From Dysgonomonas sp. 520 (GTDB lineage: Bacteria; Bacteroidota; Bacteroidia; Bacteroidales; Dysgonomonadaceae), in contig NZ_QVMP01000009.1 in the NCBI RefSeq assembly GCF_010501095.1, positions 94,733 to 141,582 on the forward strand: DNA of 46,850 bases. The letters are read 5' to 3'. The notes beneath the pieces were generated by a model. That model was given only the letters and a program-made list of their open reading frames with translations. It made no database searches and was not told the origin of the DNA. Of the stretch, positions 17,574 to 25,199 are shown piece by piece. The position numbers and the translations under genes are program-made. How positions within the stretch are numbered: position 1 is the first letter of the stretch; every line of letters starts with the position of its first letter.

Positions 17574-17670
17574 ATTTGTCATTGAGTAGCCTTCGCTCCT
17601 CGAACGTTGTTTCTGAAAGTAACGAAGGATCTAAAAAAAACAGATGCTTCGTGCTGCTCAGCATGACAAA
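17574..17670 (-). repeat. MITE-like repeat family A, copy 2 (inverted)
   Basis: The reverse complement aligns over about 96 bp with the copy at 4727-4821, ending in the same short inverted termini (TTTGTCA / TGACAAA). It lies directly upstream of the lipoprotein gene at 17693, so that gene's promoter is either inside the element or just outside it; TATATTTG at 17571-17578 straddles its edge. Confidence 0.7.
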
Positions 17671-17692
17671 AAGAAAACAAAACACCGAAACA

Positions 17693-18061
17693 ATGAAAAA
17701 AATACTGACCCTGTTGTTGCTCGCCACCCTGTTTGTTGCTTGTGGCGATGATGATGAAAAGCCAGAACCTGAACCACAACCTACCTACATTGACAACAAA
17801 CTGATAGAAGGGGAGTGGTACTGGATACAAGCTACAGACTCTGTTGTATATACCTTTGAAAACAATAATGCTTCCAGAAAAACAATCGAAAAATATATCC
17901 TTGTTCAGATATCTTCTTATGATTATGGGGTCTATAAGCTTACTGATGAATATATTTATTACCCGGAGAGAGGCGATTGGAAAAGTAAATACTATCTGAA
18001 AGAAGATTCTTTGTGGATTTATAATGGAGATACTCCGGTAAAATATATACGGGTGAAATAA
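17693..18061 (+). CDS. Lipoprotein of unknown function (122 aa)
   Basis: A small lipoprotein. MKKILTLLLLATLFVACGDD has a clear lipobox with the Cys at residue 17, followed by an Asp-Asp-Asp-Glu stretch of the kind often seen at the start of Bacteroidetes surface lipoproteins, then a Pro-Glu linker (EPEPQPTY). The mature domain (about residues 35-122) is beta-rich with IEGEWYWIQATDSVVYTFE, resembling lipocalin-like small domains of the order, but I do not recognise the family. The ATG at 17693 is the only one that puts the signal peptide at the N-terminus; the frame runs back into repeat DNA. A terminator follows the stop codon. Confidence 0.75.
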   Translation: MKKILTLLLLATLFVACGDDDEKPEPEPQPTYIDNKLIEGEWYWIQATDSVVYTFENNNASRKTIEKYILVQISSYDYGVYKLTDEYIYYPERGDWKSKYYLKEDSLWIYNGDTPVKYIRVK

Positions 18062-18066
18062 AAATA

Positions 18067-18092
18067 AATCCCACTTATGTGGGATTATTTTT
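18067..18092 (+). terminator. Terminator of the lipoprotein gene
   Basis: AATCCCAC pairs with GTGGGATT over a TTAT loop and is followed by ATTTTT. It lies between the convergent lipoprotein and tail genes and may serve both. Confidence 0.8.
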
Positions 18093-20055
18093 ATGGCATT
18101 AATATAAGTTCGCAGTTTGCCGCACCTTTTGTGTCTATTGTTACGTTTATGGGCATATAGTAGTTACCATCAATAATAACAGGATATCTTTCTTTAAAAT
18201 TATATAAGTCTACACTGTCAAATTTTACGGAACATTTTATCACAATAGGGTTTTTTAGAACTTTTTGGTAAAACTCATAATATTTATTGAGTAAGCCATC
18301 GGGAGTTCCAAAATGAAGAAATTCATTAAAAATACCAGACTTGTAACTAATATCTTCTTCTCCTATAAATTCTTTCTCTCTCAATACCCTTGTAGTCACC
18401 GAGTTTACGCTTGTTTTGTCGTTTTCTTTATCTATTTCGAAAAGCTTAATCTTGGCATACTCGTTTTTCCCTTTCCACATCTGGTTTATATCAATAGGCT
18501 CCGATATATTGTCTGTTGCCGAGAAGGGTAGCGCCACTATTTCTTTAGGGCCTTCGGGTATCGCGTTGTTTTCGAGGGGGAGTATTCCGTCGGCATCGGT
18601 AACCACGTCTTTGTCATTCTTATACTTGAATGTATTTTCCTGAGCATAGTCGCTGTATGTGTACGAAGTGGTGATGCGTCCCGACCCGCTATCCAAAATT
18701 CTGTGCGTCCAGTCTTCTGCTTTATCTTTTTCAAGATACATATCGTCTATTGCCAGAAACTGAATTTCATTGTCTTTGTACATATCATAATACGCAAACA
18801 GACCATACATATTCATCACAGCTTTCAGAAAATCGGTAACTTTCATGTCGGGTAGGTTGGGCGTGATGTAGTATTTTCCATTCATGCCAAACCAGGTCTT
18901 TGCTAGGTTTATCCTATAATCACCCTTTATCAAAACTTCGTCCGGTCTTGAAGTGCTTGCGTTAATTATCTCTTCCTCGTCGTTCAACGAAGTAGCGAAA
19001 TTCAGATGGCGATACACACTGTCGTCGTCGTTCACAATATACATTTCCATCCAAGAGGCGGTAGCATAATCAATATCAACATCTTTGGTCCTATCAAACT
19101 CAAATACCTCGTCGATGTTTACGGTGGCTTTGTTAGTATCGGCACTATATGGAATTCCATAATAGCGGATATCTTCATCGGTACTGAGTTGGTGGGTGAT
19201 GGCAAGCCTTTTTCCATCGGGAACATCTTTCAATGTCACAGGTCCTTTCAATGCCAGAGTATAGCGTCCTGAATATCCTATACGGAAAAGGCTCTGCGTC
19301 ATCATTCTGTCCTTAAAGTTTCCCGAACCGTTTTTGTTGGGAAAAGGAGTAGCTGCTACTTCTTTTTTATTGGCAGACCGTAAGTAGAAAGTTGCTTCAG
19401 CTCCTTCACTTTGGCTTTCAATGGCATTGTAATCGAGTAGGGGAATCCAAGTTTTAGTAAACACCGAATAGAACCGGTCGGGTATATCGAAAGATACATT
19501 GGTGCTGTTTACTATAAGATCTAATATGTATTGTATTGTCACGCTGGGGTATACGTACTTCATGGGGTTATGTCTATACTTTGTGATGCCATTAAACCCT
19601 CTCCCCAAATCGACACGTATAAATCCAGCCTGCTCGGTATCGGAACTTTTCAGAAAAGTTGAATCGGAATTCCAATCTACGCAATGCTCTTTGTTCAGGT
19701 CACGAAGATTTATGTCTTTAAGTTTTTGCAGATTAATCGGGTTGCCCCAAAGAACCTGAAGCTCAATGTTATTTTCGTTAACCCCCAACAGAGAACATTC
19801 TCCTTTGATAAACGGAAATCCGTCTCGATATTCCAATATTTCATGTTTCTGATAAGGAAACTTGCCTCTGACATCCGGCATATCGGTGTTGCCGATAATG
19901 GCAAGGTTGCGAGCTGTTTTGGGCAATTTGTAAGTGGTTGTCCTATTACCAAAAATTTTAGTTAAATCTCGGAATATGGGAGATGTGAAAATGTAACCGA
20001 TTTCGCTCGATTCTTCCACATCCACTCTTTTGTTGTTTATGTATACTTCTCTCAT
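18091..20055 (-). CDS. Phage tail / baseplate-type protein (654 aa)
   Basis: The last gene of the tail operon on the minus strand. Large proteins of this type, with an N-terminus such as MREVYINNKRVDVEESSEIG and a repeated LQKLKDINLRDL segment near residue 110, are found in Bacteroidetes siphovirus-like prophages downstream of tape-measure genes, probably as tail-tip or baseplate proteins. That placement is from memory of gene neighbourhoods, not from a search. The sequence is mainly beta and polar with no signal peptide or membrane segment. It is separated from the gene before it by 79 nt that hold a stable hairpin (20076-20094). A 19-bp stretch (18948-18966) matches RAYT unit C exactly. Confidence 0.6.
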   Translation of the reverse strand: MREVYINNKRVDVEESSEIGYIFTSPIFRDLTKIFGNRTTTYKLPKTARNLAIIGNTDMPDVRGKFPYQKHEILEYRDGFPFIKGECSLLGVNENNIELQVLWGNPINLQKLKDINLRDLNKEHCVDWNSDSTFLKSSDTEQAGFIRVDLGRGFNGITKYRHNPMKYVYPSVTIQYILDLIVNSTNVSFDIPDRFYSVFTKTWIPLLDYNAIESQSEGAEATFYLRSANKKEVAATPFPNKNGSGNFKDRMMTQSLFRIGYSGRYTLALKGPVTLKDVPDGKRLAITHQLSTDEDIRYYGIPYSADTNKATVNIDEVFEFDRTKDVDIDYATASWMEMYIVNDDDSVYRHLNFATSLNDEEEIINASTSRPDEVLIKGDYRINLAKTWFGMNGKYYITPNLPDMKVTDFLKAVMNMYGLFAYYDMYKDNEIQFLAIDDMYLEKDKAEDWTHRILDSGSGRITTSYTYSDYAQENTFKYKNDKDVVTDADGILPLENNAIPEGPKEIVALPFSATDNISEPIDINQMWKGKNEYAKIKLFEIDKENDKTSVNSVTTRVLREKEFIGEEDISYKSGIFNEFLHFGTPDGLLNKYYEFYQKVLKNPIVIKCSVKFDSVDLYNFKERYPVIIDGNYYMPINVTIDTKGAANCELILMP

Positions 20056-20075
20056 AATTTAGTTACAAGTTACGA

Positions 20076-20094
20076 GGCGCAAGTTGCTTGCGCC
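20076..20094. repeat. Intergenic hairpin inside the tail operon
   Basis: GGCGCAAGTTGCTTGCGCC is a perfect 8-bp stem with a 3-nt loop. There is no T run on the minus strand, so it is not an obvious intrinsic terminator. It could be a REP-like unit or an RNA-processing or stabilising hairpin between two operon genes. Confidence 0.65.
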
Positions 20095-20134
20095 ACATTT
20101 ACGTTATTTACTTTTAATTTTTTACTTTTCATTT

Positions 20135-21256
20135 CTAAAGTTTTTGTGTAAATACGTCGGGCATAACGAGGGTGAACTCGAAATCTTGCAGATGCTGGTT
20201 GCTCTTGCCGAAAGTTCCTGCTTGAGTTTTCACACCTACCCATTTCGATCGGTCTGTGCTCCTGTTATAATCCACAAGCAAATCGACAACAGGCGATTGC
20301 ACCATCTGCGAGAGGAAATCGAATGTGTTGGCATCAACCAACGAAGCATAAAGCTGAATGCTCTTTTTCACTTCCTTGCCTATGGGTTTTCCTGTTCCGG
20401 GGTGATATCCGTTGTTGTCATCAAGGCTTACTGAGGTGAAATACTGGTCAAAAACAACACTGCTATCGGAAGTTTGTGTCGATTCGCCTTTTTTGTGAAA
20501 GAGGTAATAGTTCCACTCGCCATAACGGTTTATCCACCGCAGATAGAAGCCATCTTGCTGACAATCTTCCACATCAATGATAATGTTAATGTCATTTACC
20601 GCCTCTTTGCGGAATGTGTAGTCGAACGTATAGTCGAAAAGACTGGCTTCCTGTCCGGCTTCGGGTTTACCAAGAATAGTTATTACAGACTTTTTTGAAT
20701 GCGATTCTGCAATATATGGATGAATGTAAGTGTTATATTTTCCTCCTTCAAAATAGTCGTCTTTTTCACCATCTATTACCATCGAATAAGTTCCATTGGG
20801 CAGATATAGAGGAACCGAAAACGGATATCCTTTAAACATCGTCAGGCGCTTGCTTTGGGTGTATGTTTCGCCAATTTGCAATGCTCCCCAAATGACAGGG
20901 ACATCAATATACGTGCTAGGTCCTTGCCAAATCATTACAGTCATATCTATATTTTTTATCAATTCATTGTCTACTCCTCCTACCGAATTGACGAACTCGT
21001 TCCGGTCGAACATTGAGCGTACAATCCCCGAAATGTCGAATGTGACCCTGTTTTTCCCGTCCTTATTTTTTATTGTATTTCTATTCAGTGTTACAGTATT
21101 CAAAGTATCACCTTCTTTTTTTGTGATATTCAATAACATCTGCCTTTTGTGAGGAGTCTCTACTATTATGGGCAAGGGGTTGAAAGCAAAGCCCAGTTCG
21201 GGATATATAATCGTAGCCAAAACTACGCCGCTAACTATTATTTCTTTTGATTTCAT
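20135..21256 (-). CDS. Phage tail-associated protein (373 aa)
   Basis: The fourth gene of the tail operon. The start MKSKEIIVSGVVLATIIYPE is followed by FNPLPIIVET and a mostly beta protein. Its first third (about 1-110, VTFDISGIVRSMFDRNEF) looks like a domain I associate with baseplate-type proteins in Bacteroidetes prophages; I cannot name a Pfam family with confidence. There is no cleavable signal peptide of the usual type. It begins 7 nt after the stop of the preceding gene, so the two are probably co-translated. The next gene (654 aa) follows after a hairpin. A tail-tip or fibre-associated role is inferred from position only. Confidence 0.55.
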   Translation of the reverse strand: MKSKEIIVSGVVLATIIYPELGFAFNPLPIIVETPHKRQMLLNITKKEGDTLNTVTLNRNTIKNKDGKNRVTFDISGIVRSMFDRNEFVNSVGGVDNELIKNIDMTVMIWQGPSTYIDVPVIWGALQIGETYTQSKRLTMFKGYPFSVPLYLPNGTYSMVIDGEKDDYFEGGKYNTYIHPYIAESHSKKSVITILGKPEAGQEASLFDYTFDYTFRKEAVNDINIIIDVEDCQQDGFYLRWINRYGEWNYYLFHKKGESTQTSDSSVVFDQYFTSVSLDDNNGYHPGTGKPIGKEVKKSIQLYASLVDANTFDFLSQMVQSPVVDLLVDYNRSTDRSKWVGVKTQAGTFGKSNQHLQDFEFTLVMPDVFTQKL

Positions 21257-21263
21257 CTTGAGT

Positions 21264-21557
21264 TTACTTTAAATATTGTATAATTTTTTCTTCTTCTTTT
21301 TTATATATTTCCTCTTTTTCATCTTCGGTCAAATCGTCCATGTCACGGGGTTTGTTCAGGCTGAACCCTGCTTCGGCAATGCTGCGAGCCATTTTTCCCC
21401 GGAGGCTTTTTGCGCCCCGATCTTCGGGCGATAGTTTCGGCTGTTGGTCTTCCAATTCCTTGCGCATGTAGGGAGCTTTGCGGAGAGCTGCGCCACGTTC
21501 GGTTATCCACTCGTCGATGGTTTCGGAAAGGGACTTTCGTCCTTTTGCTATCTTCAT
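21264..21557 (-). CDS. Small tail-operon protein (97 aa)
   Basis: A short, highly charged protein. It begins MKIAKGRKSLSETIDEWITE and ends in an acidic helix (DDLTEDEKEEIYKKEEEKI). The ATG at 21557 follows the stop of the previous gene by 5 nt, which supports it over a TTG at 21581. I do not recognise the family. Size, composition and position after a tail-completion-like gene suggest a small phage assembly protein or chaperone. Confidence 0.55.
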   Translation of the reverse strand: MKIAKGRKSLSETIDEWITERGAALRKAPYMRKELEDQQPKLSPEDRGAKSLRGKMARSIAEAGFSLNKPRDMDDLTEDEKEEIYKKEEEKIIQYLK

Positions 21558-21562
21558 GTCTT

Positions 21563-21991
21563 TCAGAGGATTTGGGCGCAATCGCCGACCGATTCTTTCA
21601 ACTGCACCTCGATAACGATGCCTGTAAGGTTGGCATCCAGAAAATCGTACACAACGGAATACGGAACATCTTCAACCACAGGCTGAAACAGTCCCGAACG
21701 ATTAACTTCGAGAATAAATTTCTTGGCATAGCCTTTCATCCGATTCACTGTCACTTCGTTTTCCGAACCTTCAAAATCGAGGTCGGCTTTATCCATGAAA
21801 GCAATGAGGCATTTGGGATAATCGCGAAGATTTCCGTTTTTGTTGCTGAGGTCGCCCGCTACGGGTAACACATTGACGCACACCGGTAAATCGGCAAACT
21901 CGATATTCGAATTTGCTCGGGTCCAGTCATTAAATTCGTAGTGCAAACCGCCGATGCTATCGACAATCTGCCTGATTTTTGTTTCTACCAT
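21563..21991 (-). CDS. Tail-completion-like protein (142 aa)
   Basis: The second gene of the tail operon, 26 nt after the first. The protein is a compact alpha/beta fold (142 residues, no membrane or signal segment): a helix (IRQIVDSIGGLHYEF), then strands ADLPVCVNVLPVAG and CLIAFMDKADLDFEGSE. Small proteins of this size and pattern between head and tail genes are often head-tail joining or tail-completion proteins, so I suggest that role with low confidence. The stop codon is 5 nt before the next ATG, consistent with translational coupling. Confidence 0.5.
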   Translation of the reverse strand: MVETKIRQIVDSIGGLHYEFNDWTRANSNIEFADLPVCVNVLPVAGDLSNKNGNLRDYPKCLIAFMDKADLDFEGSENEVTVNRMKGYAKKFILEVNRSGLFQPVVEDVPYSVVYDFLDANLTGIVIEVQLKESVGDCAQIL

Positions 21992-22017
21992 GTAGTGTTG
22001 AAATTTTTAGAAGTAAG

Positions 22018-22578
22018 TTATTTGTGTTTAGCTTTTCGTTCCATCAGTTTCCTGTAGTTTTCTTGAAACTGGTTGTTGTCGTGGTCTATCTTCATAGCCT
22101 GATAGATACGCATCCAATTGGTTTGAAACACTTCTTCGTGATCGGTGATTCCCATACGTCGGGCATACCAATCGGCCGTACCGAAAAACCCGTGATCCAT
22201 TTTCCCAATTCCGGCCTGAATCTCCTCGGGAGTCGGTTTGTGACGAATGGCTTCGAATAGTTTGGTGATTCTTTCAAGTCCTTCTTTCACATGCCACACG
22301 AAGCGCAGGCAATCGGCGGCTTTTTCTTTCATGAGGTTTTCTTCTTCTATTTTCAGGAGGATCCAAAACGAGCGAATGAACAAATCGCCCACTGTTTGCA
22401 TGCTTTGCAATTGGCAAAGTTGCCCGAATAGCAGCTCGTTAAAATCGAGATTGAACTCATCTTTCAGAGGCAGGTCTTTGACACTGTCGAGAATGGCTTG
22501 CATTTCTTCGTCTCCCGTGTTGAAAGTATCGAGCATCGAGAGGAAGTCTTTGTACTTGGTTTGTGTTGTAATGTGCAT
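22018..22578 (-). CDS. First gene of the phage tail operon (186 aa)
   Basis: A helical protein of 186 residues, MHITTQTKYKDFLSMLDTFN at the start and a charged NYRKLMERKAKHK end. The pattern resembles small tail-assembly proteins that lie near tape-measure genes (GFFGTADWYARRMGITDHEE is a distinct conserved-looking segment), but I cannot name a family. It starts from the promoter at 22616-22646 that is shared in type with the tape-measure and terminase modules. No Shine-Dalgarno precedes the ATG. Four further genes follow closely on the same strand. Confidence 0.55.
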   Translation of the reverse strand: MHITTQTKYKDFLSMLDTFNTGDEEMQAILDSVKDLPLKDEFNLDFNELLFGQLCQLQSMQTVGDLFIRSFWILLKIEEENLMKEKAADCLRFVWHVKEGLERITKLFEAIRHKPTPEEIQAGIGKMDHGFFGTADWYARRMGITDHEEVFQTNWMRIYQAMKIDHDNNQFQENYRKLMERKAKHK

Positions 22579-22585
22579 AGTTTAA

Positions 22586-22624
22586 TTATATTAGGAAAAG
22601 AAGTTTGTGTTCTTTCTAATATAA
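22586..22624. promoter_or_regulatory. Inverted repeat at the tail-operon promoter
   Basis: TTATATTAG (22586-22594) and CTAATATAA (22616-22624) are perfect inverted copies, and the inner bases (GGAAAAGAA / TTCTTTC) also pair. One arm contains the -7 box. It could be an operator or a cruciform; the other two phage promoters do not have the matching second arm. Confidence 0.5.
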
Positions 22625-22646
22625 GTAAAAAATACGATATTTCAAA
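22616..22646 (-). promoter_or_regulatory. Phage-module promoter 2 (tail operon)
   Basis: On the minus strand TTTG (22643-22646), exactly 19 nt, then TATATTAG (22616-22623) followed by AAAGAACACAAAC. The -33 box and spacing match the Bacteroidetes promoter; the -7 box has TTAG instead of TTTG. Promoter 1 (25108-25138) has the same boxes at the same spacing, and the ACTGAAAA upstream box is at the same distance in both. Confidence 0.7.
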
Positions 22647-22709
22647 GAGTAAGTGAATAAGTTTTTCAGTAAATCCGATTGATAATTCCACGCACTTTTA
22701 AACTTTTGT

Positions 22710-22717
22710 TAATTTTG
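22710..22717 (+). promoter_or_regulatory. -7 box of the repeat lipoprotein
   Basis: TAATTTTG is a perfect TAnnTTTG match, 37 nt upstream of the ATG at 22755. It is divergent from the tail-operon promoter. Confidence 0.55.
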
Positions 22718-22754
22718 CTAGTCTTAGCATATATAAACTGAAAACTATATAACC

Positions 22755-23123
22755 ATGAAAATTACTGCTTATAAAAAACTTTTCTCTTATTGCATTATTG
22801 TTTTCGTTGGCATGCTATCTATGGCTTCTAGTTGTGAGAGTGGAGAACTTGATGATAGTTGGAAAAATGACATTAAAAAAGATATTTATTATATCAGATA
22901 TGAAACAAGTATAAATGGAAAGCCATTATATAATTTTGATGGTCAATATATAAGGCGTGAAACTAGTTCTACCGGAAAGCCATTATATAACTTTGACGGT
23001 CAATACATAAGGCGTGAAGCTAGTTCTACCGGAAAGCCATTATATAACTTTGATGGTCAATACATAAGGCGTGAAACTAGTTCTACCGGAAAACCTATTT
23101 ATAATATAAGAAAAGGAGAATGA
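22755..23123 (+). CDS. Small lipoprotein with 19-residue tandem repeats
   Basis: A 122-residue lipoprotein. The signal peptide ends MLSMASSC (Cys at residue 27). From residue 46 the protein is four tandem 19-residue repeats, YIRRETSSTGKPLYNFDGQ in the middle copies; the last is cut short at about residue 118. At DNA level the 57-bp units (from 22890, 22947, 23004 and 23061) are nearly identical, so the array is recent or kept homogeneous. The unit pattern (GKPLYNFDGxYIR) suggests beta hairpins in a surface protein; I do not recognise a named family. It lies alone on the plus strand between two phage modules, so it may be a host insertion or a cargo gene. Its function is unknown. Confidence 0.75.
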   Translation: MKITAYKKLFSYCIIVFVGMLSMASSCESGELDDSWKNDIKKDIYYIRYETSINGKPLYNFDGQYIRRETSSTGKPLYNFDGQYIRREASSTGKPLYNFDGQYIRRETSSTGKPIYNIRKGE

Positions 23124-23141
23124 GGCTGTCTAAACAGCCTC
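23122..23141. terminator. Bidirectional terminator after the repeat lipoprotein
   Basis: GAGGCTG pairs with CAGCCTC across TCTAAA. It overlaps the lipoprotein stop codon and lies 11 nt before the stop of the convergent tape-measure gene. Confidence 0.7.
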
Positions 23142-23151
23142 GTTATAACAT

Positions 23152-25068
23152 TTACAGCGTCCTATACTGTTCTAAAACCTGTATTCTCTTATTAGTATTG
23201 TTAATTTCCTCTACAGAAACCACGGGATTGGGCATCTGCTCTAAAGCCCTAGCAAAAGATTTTGCAAGCATTTCTTCACCCATCACCTGAGCGGTTATGT
23301 TCCCTGATGGAATGGGCACACCTCCGCCAAGTTGGTTAAAAGCAGAAAGCACAGGACCAAACAGGGATGTAGCACTTGCGGTGAGTACGCTTTCTCCGTT
23401 GCTAAGGAATGTAGGAATACTATCGGATGTACCTGAACCGGGACCTGTGACTAATCCACCTTCGGCAAATTCTGCAATTTTTTTATCTGCTTCTTTGATT
23501 GTTTTTTTTGCTGTAGCTATGGATGTCATGACTGCTGCTATTGAAGGAGCAATAGCTATTACATTGGCAGGAAAAGGACCGGCACCCTGTGCAGCAACAA
23601 CCGCTGCCGATATAGCCTTAGCTGTATCTAAAGCAACCTGTACCCAAGCTAGTTTCTTCTTTTTTTCTAAAGATTTTTTTTCATCATCTTCAGAATTTAC
23701 AATTAAATCAGATAGAGCAGAGAAAACTTTTTGCGAATGCCCTGTTATTTCGTCAATCCTAGTCCAACGAGCTTTAAGTAAATCATCCTCCGATTTTTCT
23801 ATACTCTGATCTATTCCATTCAGTTTTTGAGCAAATTCTTCTTTTGCAATCAGTCCTTCTTCATAATATAATTGAGTTATTTCCTTATCTTGCTGTAATT
23901 GTTGTAGTTTTAACTCTGCCGCCCATACTTTATTTGTTCCTGCCTGTTTTATTTTTTCTTCATAAGCCTTTGCATTTGCAGCGATCTCCGCAGCTAGATT
24001 CTTTTCTGTTTCAGCAGTCATAAGTGCATTATATTTTGCATTGATAGCTACCACATCAGCCTCTGTTTTCTCGGCTTCGGCTATTTCGTTCTCTCTTTTT
24101 ATCCTTAACTCTTCCAGTGTTATTTTCAAAGCGGCCATGGAACCTGCTTTTAGTGCCGCTTTCTTATTTTCCAAATCAACTTCGTAGAAAGATTTTTTTA
24201 TTTTATTGTCTTTATCAAGACTTTCATTGGCATCTTCCATCAATTGTTTCGCTTTGGTAGCAGTAAGCAGGTTGAGATCATCAACAGTATTGTTATAGCT
24301 TTTTTGTATATCTTGCTTTTGTTTCGATGTAAGATTTTCTATACTTAGTTCTTTTTCTTTAGCCTCTTCCAATACTTTTAGCTGTTCGGCATGAAAAGTC
24401 CTGATTGCGTCAGCTTCTTCAGTCCAGTTCCTTTTTGGTTTTTCTCCTTTTTCCTGCGCATCTTTTTTTTCTTTAGCTTCTTTCTCGGCTTTCGATATAT
24501 ATTCAATACCATTTACGCTAACACCAACCTGCTCGGAAACATTTTTTTGTTTATTTTCAGTTTCTTTCTTTTCCGCAATTTGCTTTTCTTCTTTTGCTTT
24601 TTTATGGGATTCAGTCTCTTCTTTAAGCGTTTGTTGATATGTAGCGCTATATTCTTTTAGACTTTTGATATTTTCACCGAAAACCTTTTTCGGAGTTTCC
24701 ATATTATATCCCACTTTTGCTGCATATTTTTTCTGAGCCTCTGTAGCTTTCTCTATATTGCTCTGGTATGCTTCTATTTGAATTAAGGCTCGATCTTTTT
24801 CCTTGCTACTCATGCTTTTCAGATTCTTATTCAGATCATTTATCTTTTTTTGATTTGTTTCGATAGTTTTACCAAATCCGTCATAAGTTTTTTTGAATTC
24901 TTCCATATCTTTCTTATGATGACTAAGTTTAGTAGAGGCTTTCTTATACACTACAGAATCTTCTATATTCTTTTTTTCTAAATCGTCTATTCCTTTTTTA
25001 AGATCTTTTATTTGCTTTATAGACTCTCGATAATTAATATTAGAATAAATAACTCTTTCGTCTGCCAT
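23152..25068 (-). CDS. Phage tape-measure-like protein (638 aa)
   Basis: A 638-residue, Lys/Glu-rich, mostly coiled-coil protein (about residues 10-455) followed by a hydrophobic stretch (about 477-520, ISAAVVAAQGAGPFPANVIA) and the tail-tape-measure type C-terminal motif EGGLVTGPGSGTSDSIP with FLSNGESV near residue 540-560. These marks are typical of siphovirus tape-measure proteins, which set tail length and form part of the injection channel. At 638 residues it would predict a short tail. It is alone on its own promoter (25108-25138), with host genes on one side and a lipoprotein and the tail operon on the other. It lies upstream of the tail operon in transcription order. Confidence 0.8.
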   Translation of the reverse strand: MADERVIYSNINYRESIKQIKDLKKGIDDLEKKNIEDSVVYKKASTKLSHHKKDMEEFKKTYDGFGKTIETNQKKINDLNKNLKSMSSKEKDRALIQIEAYQSNIEKATEAQKKYAAKVGYNMETPKKVFGENIKSLKEYSATYQQTLKEETESHKKAKEEKQIAEKKETENKQKNVSEQVGVSVNGIEYISKAEKEAKEKKDAQEKGEKPKRNWTEEADAIRTFHAEQLKVLEEAKEKELSIENLTSKQKQDIQKSYNNTVDDLNLLTATKAKQLMEDANESLDKDNKIKKSFYEVDLENKKAALKAGSMAALKITLEELRIKRENEIAEAEKTEADVVAINAKYNALMTAETEKNLAAEIAANAKAYEEKIKQAGTNKVWAAELKLQQLQQDKEITQLYYEEGLIAKEEFAQKLNGIDQSIEKSEDDLLKARWTRIDEITGHSQKVFSALSDLIVNSEDDEKKSLEKKKKLAWVQVALDTAKAISAAVVAAQGAGPFPANVIAIAPSIAAVMTSIATAKKTIKEADKKIAEFAEGGLVTGPGSGTSDSIPTFLSNGESVLTASATSLFGPVLSAFNQLGGGVPIPSGNITAQVMGEEMLAKSFARALEQMPNPVVSVEEINNTNKRIQVLEQYRTL

Positions 25069-25107
25069 AATGTTTGTGTAATTTAAGTTTATAAAATCTG
25101 TGTCTTT

Positions 25108-25138
25108 CTAATATAAGAAAAAAAATGTAGGATTCAAA
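25108..25138 (-). promoter_or_regulatory. Phage-module promoter 1 (tape measure)
   Basis: On the minus strand TTTG (25135-25138), exactly 19 nt, then TATATTAG (25108-25115) followed by AAAGACACA. Further down, ACACAAAC at 25072-25079 precedes the ATG. Boxes and spacing match promoters 2 and 3. Confidence 0.7.
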
Positions 25139-25199
25139 AGTTTAATGAAAGATATTTTCAGTTAGATTAGCTATCTTTAGCCAAAATTTTAAGAAAAGG

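Noticed and set aside
22890-23108. CRISPR array
   Set aside because: The 57-bp units are contiguous without spacers and are in-frame coding repeats of a lipoprotein.
23297-23809. 170-codon open frame opposite the tape-measure gene
   Set aside because: Shadow frame with Ser/Phe-rich low-complexity translation, no known family.
18091-25068. A complete prophage at the tail genes
   Set aside because: No integrase, repressor, capsid, portal or lysis genes and no att-like direct repeats at either edge.
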